In this document: positions 16,171 through 23,608 of the stretch, piece after piece
Position numbering within the stretch: position 1 is the stretch's first letter
Layout: each line of letters opens with the position of its first letter
Source: Planctomycetaceae bacterium
Lineage (GTDB): Bacteria > Planctomycetota > Planctomycetia > Pirellulales > Thermoguttaceae
Direction of reading: 5' to 3'
Length of the DNA stretch: 25,273 nucleotides
Assembly (NCBI GenBank): GCA_031278315.1
Contig: JAITKS010000162.1
Span: 1 to 25,273, forward strand
The notes under the pieces: model-generated
The model's database searches: none
What the model saw: the letters and a program-made list of their open reading frames with translations, nothing else
What the model was told of the DNA's origin: nothing
Translations under genes and position numbers: made by a program

Positions 16171-17778
16171 TTATTCTGTCGAATATTTTATTGGTACACT
16201 TTTATTTGCAATATCGAAACATTCCATTTCAAAATGTTCGGGCCATACATCGACTTGCACACGAATTAAAATTTCTACGTTGTTTTCTTTTTCGATAGTT
16301 GCCAGCTCGATTCTTTTTTTGTTGTTCAAATATTCTACGACGTCATCAGCGAGATTAATTTTTATTTTTGCGACATTCGGTTGTTGTGCGGCTAATAAGA
16401 GTCCTCTGAAAACTTCCAACGCCATACTTTCAGGCGACTTTACTACACCTCCGCCGTGACAGCACGGACATTCTTGATACACACTTCGTTTCAAAGAAGG
16501 CCGAATTCTCTGCCGTGTCATTTCAATTAACCCAAACGGGCTCGTTTTGAGAATTTTTGTTCTTGCGCGATCACGTTTTATTGCATCTCTTAAAGTTCTT
16601 TCAACGCCGCGTCGATGTATATCTTTTTTCATGTCGATAAAATCATTTACTATAACACCGCCGAGATCACGTAATCTTATTTGTCTTGCGATTTCTTTCG
16701 CGGCAATTAAATTCATCTGATATGCGGTTTCTTCGGCGTTGTCTTCAGTTCTGAAGCTGCCGCTGTTTACATCAATTGCGACCAATGCTTCAGTTTGATC
16801 AATCACCAACGAACCGCCTCCGCGTAACGGAACCCGCCGATGATTTATTTTTGCGATTTCCTTATCCATGCCGAATTTGTGAAAAATCGGCTCTTTACCG
16901 GAATAGAGTTGTAATCTGTCAGTAAATTTCGGCATAACAAATTGTAAGAATTCTTTTGCCCGCTCGTATGCTAATTCTTCGTCGATATAAATTTTGTCGA
17001 TATCTGAGCTGAAAATATCACGTATAGTTCTTGTAATCATGTCGCTTTCTTCGTAGATATCGATAGGAGCCGGCATTTTTTTAATACGTCTGACAATTAC
17101 TTTCCACAGCCTCATTAAATAAGCTAGGTCTCTTGACAATTCTTTTTGAGTTCGATCCGCACCGGCAGTTCTTACGATAAATCCTAAACCTCGCGGCGGT
17201 TTTAGTTCCCGTATCATATCTTTTAGTTTTCGGCGCAGCATTTCGTCTTCGATTTTACGTGAAATTCCGACTCGTCCTAATGACGGCATCAATACTAGAT
17301 AGCGTCCGGGAATACTAATGTAAGTTGAAAGCGTTGGTCCCTTGTTGCCTAGACCTTCTTTTATAACTTGTACTAATACTTCGTCGCCTCGCCGGAATAT
17401 ATCTTGAATCGGCGGTTTGAATCGCGGACGGCTATAATTATCTTCATGAAAATTTAATCGTTGCGGCGAATTATTCATGCTGCGGTCTTCACGTAAACCG
17501 AATTCACGCTGTTCTCGTTCTATCCAACCCGGTACTTGTTTGAAATAACACGGCTCAACATCGCTAATATGTAAAAAGCCGTTACGTCCCACGCCGAAAT
17601 CTATAAATGCAGCTTGAATACTCGGTTCAAGATTTACAACTACTCCTTTGTAAATGTTACCGGCGTAGTTGTCGTGTGTAGTTCGCTCAACGTAAAGCTC
17701 TTCAAGTTGAGAATTTTCTATTACCGCAATCCGGCATTCTTCCGGTTGACGGACATTAATTAACATCTCTTGTTTCAT
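16171..17778 (-). CDS. Ribonuclease E/G family endoribonuclease
   Basis: This single-strand-specific endoribonuclease is involved in rRNA maturation and mRNA decay. The N-terminal RNase-H-like/S1 region contains NIYKGVVVNLEPSIQAAFID and GFLHISDVEP, and is interrupted by a charged insert of about 45 residues (about 78-125) before IFRRGDEVLVQVIKEGLGNK. The catalytic magnesium ligands are D336 (IDVNSG) and D379 (IVNDFIDM). A CPCC motif (437-440) provides the Zn-link cysteines C437 and C440. At 535 residues it is of RNase G size, with only a short C-terminal extension and no long degradosome scaffold. AGAGG five bases before the ATG at 17778 supports the start. The BatC-like gene follows after 10-20 bp. 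The DUF2344 gene upstream fits a common rng/DUF2344 association. Confidence 0.93.
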   Translation of the reverse strand: MKQEMLINVRQPEECRIAVIENSQLEELYVERTTHDNYAGNIYKGVVVNLEPSIQAAFIDFGVGRNGFLHISDVEPCYFKQVPGWIEREQREFGLREDRSMNNSPQRLNFHEDNYSRPRFKPPIQDIFRRGDEVLVQVIKEGLGNKGPTLSTYISIPGRYLVLMPSLGRVGISRKIEDEMLRRKLKDMIRELKPPRGLGFIVRTAGADRTQKELSRDLAYLMRLWKVIVRRIKKMPAPIDIYEESDMITRTIRDIFSSDIDKIYIDEELAYERAKEFLQFVMPKFTDRLQLYSGKEPIFHKFGMDKEIAKINHRRVPLRGGGSLVIDQTEALVAIDVNSGSFRTEDNAEETAYQMNLIAAKEIARQIRLRDLGGVIVNDFIDMKKDIHRRGVERTLRDAIKRDRARTKILKTSPFGLIEMTRQRIRPSLKRSVYQECPCCHGGGVVKSPESMALEVFRGLLLAAQQPNVAKIKINLADDVVEYLNNKKRIELATIEKENNVEILIRVQVDVWPEHFEMECFDIANKSVPIKYSTE

Positions 17779-18116
17779 TTTTGCCTCTGATTAAAAGCGG
17801 CAGGTAAGCATGCAATGTTTACCAATTTTTTTATGTGTAAGCTGTTCAAATTTTTTTGTAACTAGTCAATTTTATTTTTCGTAACTTCCAATAAATCTTT
17901 TTTATTCAAATTTCTTGACTCAAAATTCTTGACTCAAAATTCAAAATACATAATTCAAAAAACACAGATAATATCATTGAGGACGACATCGTTACGGACT
18001 GCTGATAAACGGATAAAATTTTTGCGATCACGTTTATTTTATAAATTTAATCTTGAATTACGGAATTACGGACAAAAAAACTTCTCACTGAAATAATACT
18101 GAAATGATACATTATT
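17779..18116. other. Intergenic region with short direct repeats
   Basis: No gene. It contains a perfect two-copy tandem of TTCTTGACTCAAAA (17912-17925 and 17926-17939), an ATTACGGAATTACGGA duplication near 18057-18072, and a degenerate CACTGAAATAATAC / ACTGAAATGATAC pair (18087-18110) resembling the dispersed motif in minus orientation. The RNase E/G promoter probably lies here; no strong box was identified. Confidence 0.55.
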
Positions 18117-18764
18117 TTATTCATCGGCTAATGTACATTTGATTCGTTTTGGAAAAATAGTTTGAAAATATTCTTTGTCGAGATTTAGTACAAAAAGTAA
18201 TTCTTTAATTCCGACTTCCGGTCCGTCCCTGCTTATTATTTCTACTTGTAACAGACCTGTTTCGGCTTGAAATTTTATATCATTTACAGCATCTCTGACA
18301 TCAACTTTTCTTATTGGAATTTTTTTACTGGATTTATCTACAATAACTGATTTTTGTAACAAAAAATCATCAATACGGTTTGAAGTTTCGAATCGAAATT
18401 GATCAGGAATAATCATTTCAAAAACGGATGAGTTTAGTTTAGCTTTCCGTTCTGATTCATCTAAATTTCTTGCTGAAAGAAAATTTAAGCCTTCTATTGA
18501 TTGACTATTTAACTTGTCAATTAGAACGGCAGGTTCGATTGATTCTTTCAATTCTAGTTCAAGGACTTCGTCAAACCCTTCTATCCCAAGTGCGAGAGCA
18601 GACGGAAAGCTCATTTTAATTTTAGGGTGAAATCCGTTACTCATTGCGCAGGGCAATTCGGCACGGCGAAAAAGTAAAACAAATGCTCTTAACAGGTCTT
18701 TATGCCCAATATACTTGAGATTTCCTGATTTACTAAAACGTATTCTTACACGTTGTCGAATCAT
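18117..18764 (-). CDS. DUF2344 / TIGR03936 family radical-SAM-linked protein
   Basis: The product starts MIRQRVRIRFSKSGNLKYIG followed by HKDLLRAF, then SNGFHPKIKMSFPSALALGI; both blocks are typical of the DUF2344 family. This family is often fused to, or encoded beside, a B12-binding radical SAM protein and frequently precedes an RNase E/G gene, as here (340 bp upstream of it on the same strand). The biochemical role is unknown. The frame extends to a TTG at 18788, but family members begin MIR-RVRIRF, so the ATG at 18764 is chosen. At about 215 residues it has the usual length. No radical SAM gene is seen on either side in this window. Confidence 0.82.
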   Translation of the reverse strand: MIRQRVRIRFSKSGNLKYIGHKDLLRAFVLLFRRAELPCAMSNGFHPKIKMSFPSALALGIEGFDEVLELELKESIEPAVLIDKLNSQSIEGLNFLSARNLDESERKAKLNSSVFEMIIPDQFRFETSNRIDDFLLQKSVIVDKSSKKIPIRKVDVRDAVNDIKFQAETGLLQVEIISRDGPEVGIKELLFVLNLDKEYFQTIFPKRIKCTLADE

Positions 18765-18992
18765 AATTATGCTATGAACAATCCGCAAACAATATTGTTT
18801 ATTGGTAACGGTTTATTCTTGAACGTTAAACTATTCTCTTTTTGTTTTCTTTTGGCGGTTTCTAAAAACTCTTTTTGACTGCGTATTTTTCACGAATGTC
18901 TGTTAATTTTTTTTCGTGTAAATTTGTGTCAATTTGCGGATAAAATGAATCAATTATTAATTTGTCCATTTTGAAAATTCAAGTGAGAGCGG

Positions 18993-19042
18993 CTTAAAAT
19001 ATTCACTTAAAATATTCGCTTAAAATATTCCGCTAAAATATT
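18993..19042. repeat. AT-rich 13-mer tandem repeat
   Basis: There are four consecutive units close to CTTAAAATATTCG (the last one is CTAAAATATT, truncated). It is a simple tandem duplication. AT-rich 13-mers are a feature of some replication origins, but no DnaA-box cluster accompanies them. Confidence 0.75.
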
Positions 19043-19048
19043 AAAAAA

Positions 19049-19080
19049 TCTCCTTCTCTGTGTTCTCTGTAGTTAATAAA
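19049..19080 (-). repeat. cacagagg tract, minus orientation
   Basis: TCTCCTTCTCTGTGTTCTCT followed by GTAGTTAATAAA is the reverse complement of the tracts at 352-388 and 6851-6889. Confidence 0.7.
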
Positions 19081-19252
19081 AAAATCGGAAATTATTAGAG
19101 ATAGTAACACTACTGAATAGTTACAAAATTTTATTAATTCTGTCTAAAAATAGGTTTTTAGAAATCGCCTAATAATAAAAGGCGGAAAGTATATCTAAAA
19201 AACCAAACATTACAATATGGGGGGAAAATATAAAAGGTAATATATACAGTGT

Positions 19253-19477
19253 ATTTCTAAAAACTAATATTAGGAGGAACGTAATATATCAACGGAATTT
19301 TTGTTTTTAACTTTTTTGAGGTTTATGACTTTTAAAACTAACCTTATTTTCAACCTTATTTTTCTTAACTAAACAACCTTATCAGCAACGAATCTCCAAA
19401 AAACAAAACTAAAGATGCGGTCGAGACTGCCGCGTTTCTTCTGACAATAAATTTTTACATTAGGTTTTTAGAAATTC
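19253..19477. mobile_element. MITE-like element interrupted by another repeat
   Basis: The left end ATTTCTAAAAACTAATATTA (from 19253) and the right end TTTTTAGAAATTC (19465-19477), preceded by GCGGTCGAGACTGCCGCG, match the intact element at 19678-19815. About 120 bp of foreign repeat lies between them: GTAATATATCAACGGAATTT (19281-19300) followed by an AACCTTATTTTCAACCTTATT module (to about 19372). The cloverleaf's first arm is missing. This is best read as a nested insertion or a replacement of part of the unit. Confidence 0.6.
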
Positions 19478-19663
19478 ATATCATTGAAAATATTTGTATG
19501 AGGTTAAATTTTTATTCTCTTTGAAAGGTCAATAGGATTTTTTAGAAAATCGTTTGTACGTTGTCTGTTTTGTTGTTGCAAGCAATAATCGGAATGATTT
19601 TGCCGGTTCTACTTTTATTCGTGTTTCTTGACATGTTTAAAAATATTCGTAATATATCTGCTT

Positions 19664-19683
19664 GTAATATATCAGTGGAATTT
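19664..19683 (+). repeat. Dispersed GTAATATATCAG motif, exact consensus copy
   Basis: GTAATATATCAGTGGAATTT, with a partial copy (CGTAATATATCTG) immediately before it at 19649-19660. It overlaps the first six bases of the MITE-like element that begins at 19678, so the motif may be tied to the target site or border of that element. Confidence 0.75.
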
Positions 19684-19815
19684 CTAAAAAACTAATTTTA
19701 AGAGGAGCGTTGGCGTCTTGCTGTTACTTTTTTGTACAAAAAAACGTCTAATATGCGGTCGATTCGATTGCGTTCCTTCTAACGATAAATTTTTATGTGA
19801 GGTTTTTAGAAATTC
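19678..19815. mobile_element. Intact MITE-like element with 13-bp terminal inverted repeats
   Basis: Perfect 13-bp inverted termini GAATTTCTAAAAA (19678-19690) and TTTTTAGAAATTC (19803-19815) bound a 138-bp non-coding unit. The subterminal regions are also partly complementary (AGGAGCG near the left, GCGTTCCTTCT near the right). The centre has the TTTTTTGTACAAAAAA palindrome and a degenerate GCGGTCGATTCGATTGCG stem, so it is a decayed cloverleaf wrapped in terminal repeats. No transposase is present; mobilisation, if any, would be in trans. Confidence 0.75.
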
Positions 19816-19822
19816 TTTTTAC

Positions 19823-19851
19823 TTGAAACTCAAATTAACGTGCATTGTTAT
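19823..19851 (+). promoter_or_regulatory. Candidate promoter of aroDE
   Basis: TTGAAA (19823-19828) and TGTTAT (19846-19851) are separated by 17 bp, the spacing of a sigma-70-type promoter, about 55 bp upstream of the aroDE start codon and just outside the right end of the MITE-like element. Promoter consensus in this lineage is uncertain. Confidence 0.35.
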
Positions 19852-19905
19852 TTGTGAATTGATTCTAATAATTAGTTTCCGCGAATAGTGCGTAGGAGAA
19901 TAGAA

Positions 19906-21441
19906 ATGATCTGTGTAACGATAGCTTGCGGCAGCCATACACGAATGGTTTCCGAGCAGAATAAACTTGCGTCGGCAGGAATTCAACTTGTTGAATTACG
20001 TCTTGATTTTTTACGTCGTGAACCTGATTTGTACCGATTATTATCGTCACGTCCCGGAGCTGTAATTGTTACAGTGCGGCGTAAACAAGACGGCGGGATG
20101 TGGAATGATTCTGAATCGAAACGTCTAGCATTATTAAGGTCGGCGATTGTTTCACAACCGGAGTTTATTGATTTAGAGTTAGATGTTGCTGGTGAAATAG
20201 AACGATTCGGGTCAACCCGCCGAATTATCAGTTATCATGATTTCGAGCAAACACCGAAGGACTTGGACAAATTATTTTCTGAAATGGAATCAAAAGACCC
20301 CGATATTATAAAAATTGCTGCGGCACCGAAATCGGTTGATGATATGTTTCGGCTAATGCAATTCGTGAATGAGAAAAATCGTGTTGCCAAAGAAGCCGGT
20401 GATAAACTTTCCGGCAAAGGAAACGGTATTCGTGTAATTGGAATTTGTATGGGTGAAATCGGTAAAGCGGCTCGAATTTTAGCGAAAAAATTCGGGATGC
20501 CGTTCACGTATGCAACATTTTCACGTGAAAGAATTATTGCTCCCGGAATATTGGTTTATGATGAGTTGTTAGATTTATATCATTACGAAAGTATAAACAA
20601 TGAAACATCAGTTTACGGAATAATTGCTAATCCGATTGGACATAGTTTGAGTCCGTTGATTCATAATCGTTCTTATATTGAGCAGAAAATCAATGCTGTT
20701 TATGTTCCGTTTCAGTTGGAAGATTCTGATGTTCTTCTTTTTCTTGATCGTGCAGTTGAGTTTGGGATAAGCGGAATAAGTGTAACAATTCCGCACAAAG
20801 TTAAAGTTGTCGAGCGGTTGACAAAAATAGAACCGGCAGTAGATAAAATTGGTGCATGTAATACGATTGTATTTAAAAACGATGAGTTAATTGGATATAA
20901 CACAGATTACATGGCGGCAGCGTCGAGTATCGAGGCGGCAATGGGAGGCGATATAAAAAATGAAATAGGAATTTTACAAGGTAAATCAGCATTAGTTTTA
21001 GGAGCAGGCGGCGCAGGAATGGCGTTGGTTTACGGATTAAAAAAACGCGGCGCAATTGTTACCGTAACAGATACAATTAATGAAAAAGCAACTGAATTAT
21101 CTATTCAACTCGGATGTGAAATAGTTCGATGGGAAGACCGATATAATAGTAAGCCGGAAATTTTAGTTAATTGTACGCCTGTCGGTATGCATCCGAATAT
21201 CAATGAAACTCCTTTTGAAAAAGAAAAATTATATGCCGGAATGGTAGTATTTGATGCCGTTTATAACCCCGAAAACACTTTATTATTAAAGTCAGCAAGA
21301 GAACGAGGATGTAAAGCCGTAAGCGGCGTTGAAATGTTTGTAGGACAAGCATGTTTGCAATTTAAGTTATTTACATCAGAAAAAGCATCCGCAACGTTCA
21401 TTAGAAAAATCGTAAAAGATAATTTAGTAATACATCAGTGA
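19906..21441 (+). CDS. aroDE: Bifunctional 3-dehydroquinate dehydratase (type I) / shikimate dehydrogenase
   Basis: The enzyme catalyses two consecutive steps of the shikimate pathway in the cytoplasm: dehydration of 3-dehydroquinate, then NADPH-dependent reduction of 3-dehydroshikimate. The N-terminal type I dehydratase (about residues 1-225) has the catalytic histidine H111 (SYHDFEQTP) and Schiff-base lysine K136 (IIKIAAAPKS). The C-terminal dehydrogenase starts near residue 236 (YGIIANPIGHSLSPLIHN), with catalytic K298 (TIPHKVKV) and D334 (GYNTDYMA), a GAGGAG nucleotide loop at 366-371, and NCTPVGMHP. AGGAG lies 7 nt before the ATG at 19906, so this start is preferred over the in-frame GTG at 19888. 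The same domain order occurs in plants, Chlamydiae and Planctomycetota. Its last codons (GTA ATA CAT CAG TGA) lie within a dispersed repeat. Confidence 0.95.
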   Translation: MICVTIACGSHTRMVSEQNKLASAGIQLVELRLDFLRREPDLYRLLSSRPGAVIVTVRRKQDGGMWNDSESKRLALLRSAIVSQPEFIDLELDVAGEIERFGSTRRIISYHDFEQTPKDLDKLFSEMESKDPDIIKIAAAPKSVDDMFRLMQFVNEKNRVAKEAGDKLSGKGNGIRVIGICMGEIGKAARILAKKFGMPFTYATFSRERIIAPGILVYDELLDLYHYESINNETSVYGIIANPIGHSLSPLIHNRSYIEQKINAVYVPFQLEDSDVLLFLDRAVEFGISGISVTIPHKVKVVERLTKIEPAVDKIGACNTIVFKNDELIGYNTDYMAAASSIEAAMGGDIKNEIGILQGKSALVLGAGGAGMALVYGLKKRGAIVTVTDTINEKATELSIQLGCEIVRWEDRYNSKPEILVNCTPVGMHPNINETPFEKEKLYAGMVVFDAVYNPENTLLLKSARERGCKAVSGVEMFVGQACLQFKLFTSEKASATFIRKIVKDNLVIHQ

Positions 21442-21446
21442 AATTT
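21427..21446 (+). repeat. Dispersed motif copy supplying the aroDE stop codon
   Basis: GTAATACATCAGTGAAATTT differs from the consensus at two positions. The aroDE reading frame passes into it and ends at its TGA, so the repeat encodes the terminal V-I-H-Q of the enzyme. Confidence 0.75.
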
Positions 21447-21447
21447 C

Positions 21448-21478
21448 TGTAGAGACACAATGACCTTGTATCTCTACA
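21448..21478 (+). terminator. Hairpin after aroDE (possible terminator-like element)
   Basis: TGTAGAGACACAA and TTGTATCTCTACA pair over 12 of 13 positions around a 5-nt loop, starting 7 nt after the aroDE stop. There is no T-run behind it, so intrinsic termination is doubtful; it may act as an mRNA 3'-end stabiliser. A related but expanded element sits after flgB (8751-8801). Confidence 0.45.
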
Positions 21479-21602
21479 TTACAGAATAAACGTAATATTT
21501 CGGTGAAATTTTTTAAAGGTTTCAAGTTTATTTTTAACTAACCTTATTTTTCACCTTATTAACAAATCATTTTTCAACAACAAGGTAATAAATTTTTGGG
21601 CA

Positions 21603-21624
21603 ATAATATATCAGTAGAATTTTT
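21603..21624 (+). repeat. Dispersed GTAATATATCAG motif copy
   Basis: ATAATATATCAGTAGAATTT with following T residues, 119 bp before the AAA-HAD gene start. Confidence 0.7.
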
Positions 21625-21742
21625 GCAGTCCTAAATTATATGTAGTAATTTTCAGGATTAATCAAACCGGCATTGAAAGGGCGTCAGTATTTTTTACTGA
21701 ATCGCCCGCCAACTGATATTTCACAACTAAACGTAAAAAAAT

Positions 21743-23587
21743 ATGATTATGAAAAAAAAAGATAAAGATAATGAGAAAAAATTGCCGTGCGGTAATTCAA
21801 ATTTCAAAGACATTATTCTCAACAACTATGCCTACATTGATAAAACGCAGTATATCGAGCTGCTGGAAAAAGAGGCGAGTCACACTAAATTTATTGTTCG
21901 TCCTCCCGGATTTGGGAAAAGTCTTTTTATCAGCATGCTGGAAAGTTACTACGACATTAAACAAAAAGACGATTTTGAACGGCTGTTCGGCGGCTTGTAT
22001 ATTGGACAACATCCGACTAGCGAACGAAATTCGTATGCAATTCTGAAATTTAATTTCCGGGACGTAGATTCATTCGACAGCGAAAATTTCAGAAAATCTT
22101 TCTTGCAAAATATACAGAAAACAGTTTGTCAATTCTTGGAGAATTATCAGGATTATATTCCGGAATTTGAACGGAAAAGGCGACGGATTAGAAATGAAGA
22201 TGACGACGGTATTAATACATTGGAGACGGCAATCAATCTCATAACGGATAAAGATAAGTTGCGAATCTACTTGCTCATAGATGAGTATGACGGTTTTGCC
22301 AGACATCTTGTTGCAACAGGAAAATATTCGAGAAAAGAAGAGGATGAAAAGTATGAAATATATTTGACTATCCGCAACTTCTACTTGAGAATCAAAACTC
22401 ATTTATATAGTACAATATATCGTACATTTATCACCGGCGTTTCATACGCTGCATGGAGTGCGCCGACAGAGGGGAACCTGACGATAGGCGATATCAGCGA
22501 TGATTTCAGTTATAACGAAATAATGGGATTTACGGAAGAGGAACTGCAAAAATTACTGCACGAAATAGATTACTCTTTAAGTGATTACTCTCAAGGTGTG
22601 GCAGACCAGCGATATGGCGGTTATCTTTTTAATAAGAAAGCTGATAAGAAAGTATATGTCCCCGGCGCACTAATTGAATTTGTGCAAAGTAAGAAAAAAG
22701 ATTATATGGAACCGGATATCCTCAATGAAAATCAGATAGCGAATTACACACAATTACAGGGTCTGATTCAAAACGAGAAAACTTACAAAACCATTCTGGA
22801 AATCTCCAAAAATAACAAAATATCAAGACCTCGCGACTATAAATATCTGATGGAGACATTGACAAACGAAGATCATCTCGTTTCGTTGCTTTTAAATCTC
22901 GGTTTGTTGACTGACGACAATTCAGATAACAATAACGATTTTCGGGAAACGCTGAAAACGCCTAATTATTTTGCCCGCTGTATCATGAATTATTTCGTCT
23001 ATGCAAAAAGAAGCAGCAAGCACCCCGAAAAAATTATTTTTCTGGATATCGACGGAGTATTGCAACCGTACGACTCACAGGACAGATTTAAACATCTAAA
23101 AGAAGTAGATGAATTTAACAGTAGATTACTCGAAGAATACGGCGTTGATTATCGCGGATATAATTATTACGACGTATTGGCTGTATATTATGACTGGGAT
23201 AAAGATGCGGTTGCCGAACTGAAAAGAATACTCAATGCGACCGATGCCAAAATTGTTTTATCGAGCGATTGGCGGGATAAAACAATTTTCCGTATGGTAG
23301 ATTTGTGCAAGATTCACGATCTGGACGAGTACATTATAGGTGCTACTACGAAAGAAGACATTAGTAATATCATTGCTGCCAATCCGAAATACAAACAAAT
23401 GAGATCGTTCAGGTCAGTAGAAATATTGATGTATGTAGCGGATCATCCCGAAATTAAAAATTATGTTGCTATTGACGATATGAATCTAACCCCCGATCTG
23501 GGCGAAGAACATACTGTCATTACGTGTAACAAAATGACAACAGAAGACGCTGATAAATGTATCGAACTGTTAAACGTAAAACACTAA
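21743..23587 (+). CDS. AAA-ATPase-like protein fused to a HAD-type C-terminal domain
   Basis: The first ~420 of 614 residues belong to the AAA-ATPase-like family usually linked to PD-(D/E)XK (DUF1703-type) nucleases. They contain FKDIILNNYAYIDKTQYIEL, a Walker A-like RPPGFGKS (53-60), a Walker B-like LLIDEYDGF (177-185) and RTFITGVS. Instead of the nuclease, the C terminus (about 428-614) has HAD-superfamily motifs: IIFLDIDGVLQ (D435 and D437, motif I), KIVLSSDWR (503-511, motif II) and NYVAIDDMNL (573-582, motif IV). The LDIDGVL...LSS-WR pattern resembles the HAD domain described in 'Swiss Army Knife' RNA repair proteins. The paralogue starting 21 bp downstream retains the nuclease. The start is one of two near ATGs (21743 or 21749), without Shine-Dalgarno. 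The role is unknown; conflict, RNA repair or mobile-element functions are speculative. Confidence 0.85.
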   Translation: MIMKKKDKDNEKKLPCGNSNFKDIILNNYAYIDKTQYIELLEKEASHTKFIVRPPGFGKSLFISMLESYYDIKQKDDFERLFGGLYIGQHPTSERNSYAILKFNFRDVDSFDSENFRKSFLQNIQKTVCQFLENYQDYIPEFERKRRRIRNEDDDGINTLETAINLITDKDKLRIYLLIDEYDGFARHLVATGKYSRKEEDEKYEIYLTIRNFYLRIKTHLYSTIYRTFITGVSYAAWSAPTEGNLTIGDISDDFSYNEIMGFTEEELQKLLHEIDYSLSDYSQGVADQRYGGYLFNKKADKKVYVPGALIEFVQSKKKDYMEPDILNENQIANYTQLQGLIQNEKTYKTILEISKNNKISRPRDYKYLMETLTNEDHLVSLLLNLGLLTDDNSDNNNDFRETLKTPNYFARCIMNYFVYAKRSSKHPEKIIFLDIDGVLQPYDSQDRFKHLKEVDEFNSRLLEEYGVDYRGYNYYDVLAVYYDWDKDAVAELKRILNATDAKIVLSSDWRDKTIFRMVDLCKIHDLDEYIIGATTKEDISNIIAANPKYKQMRSFRSVEILMYVADHPEIKNYVAIDDMNLTPDLGEEHTVITCNKMTTEDADKCIELLNVKH

Positions 23588-23608
23588 AAAAAATAAAAAA
23601 ATAAGATC

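Larger units (their letters stand above)
18789..19905. other. 1.1-kb gene-free region dominated by repeats
   Basis: No coding sequence is supported. In order it holds an ACGAA/ACACAA tract (about 18888-18945), four tandem CTTAAAATATTCG-type 13-mers (18993-19042), a minus-strand cacagagg tract (19049-19080), a hairpin with arms GTTTTTAGA / TCTAAAAAAC and an inner CGCC/GGCG stem (about 19154-19204), a MITE-like unit split by an insertion (19253-19477), and an intact MITE-like unit (19678-19815). The aroDE leader starts at about 19816. It is the densest repeat cluster of the window. Confidence 0.7.
21442..21742. other. Intergenic repeat mosaic before the AAA-ATPase genes
   Basis: It holds the hairpin after aroDE, a CGTAATATTTCGGTGAAATT motif (21491-21510), an AACCTTATTTTTCACCTTATT module (21513-21590), another motif copy (21603-21624), and the NQ..ER module (21632-21710, plus-strand frame NQTGIERASVFFTE). 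No clear Shine-Dalgarno precedes the next gene. Confidence 0.65.

Noticed and set aside
18993..19042. Replication-origin-like AT-rich 13-mers
   Set aside because: No cluster of DnaA boxes and no dnaA, dnaN or gidA gene nearby; a single TTATCCAC at about 16152 is isolated.
19888..19905. GTG start of aroDE at 19888
   Set aside because: It would place the AGGAG inside the coding sequence; the ATG at 19906 has that AGGAG at ideal spacing, and the enzyme family starts close to MICVTI.
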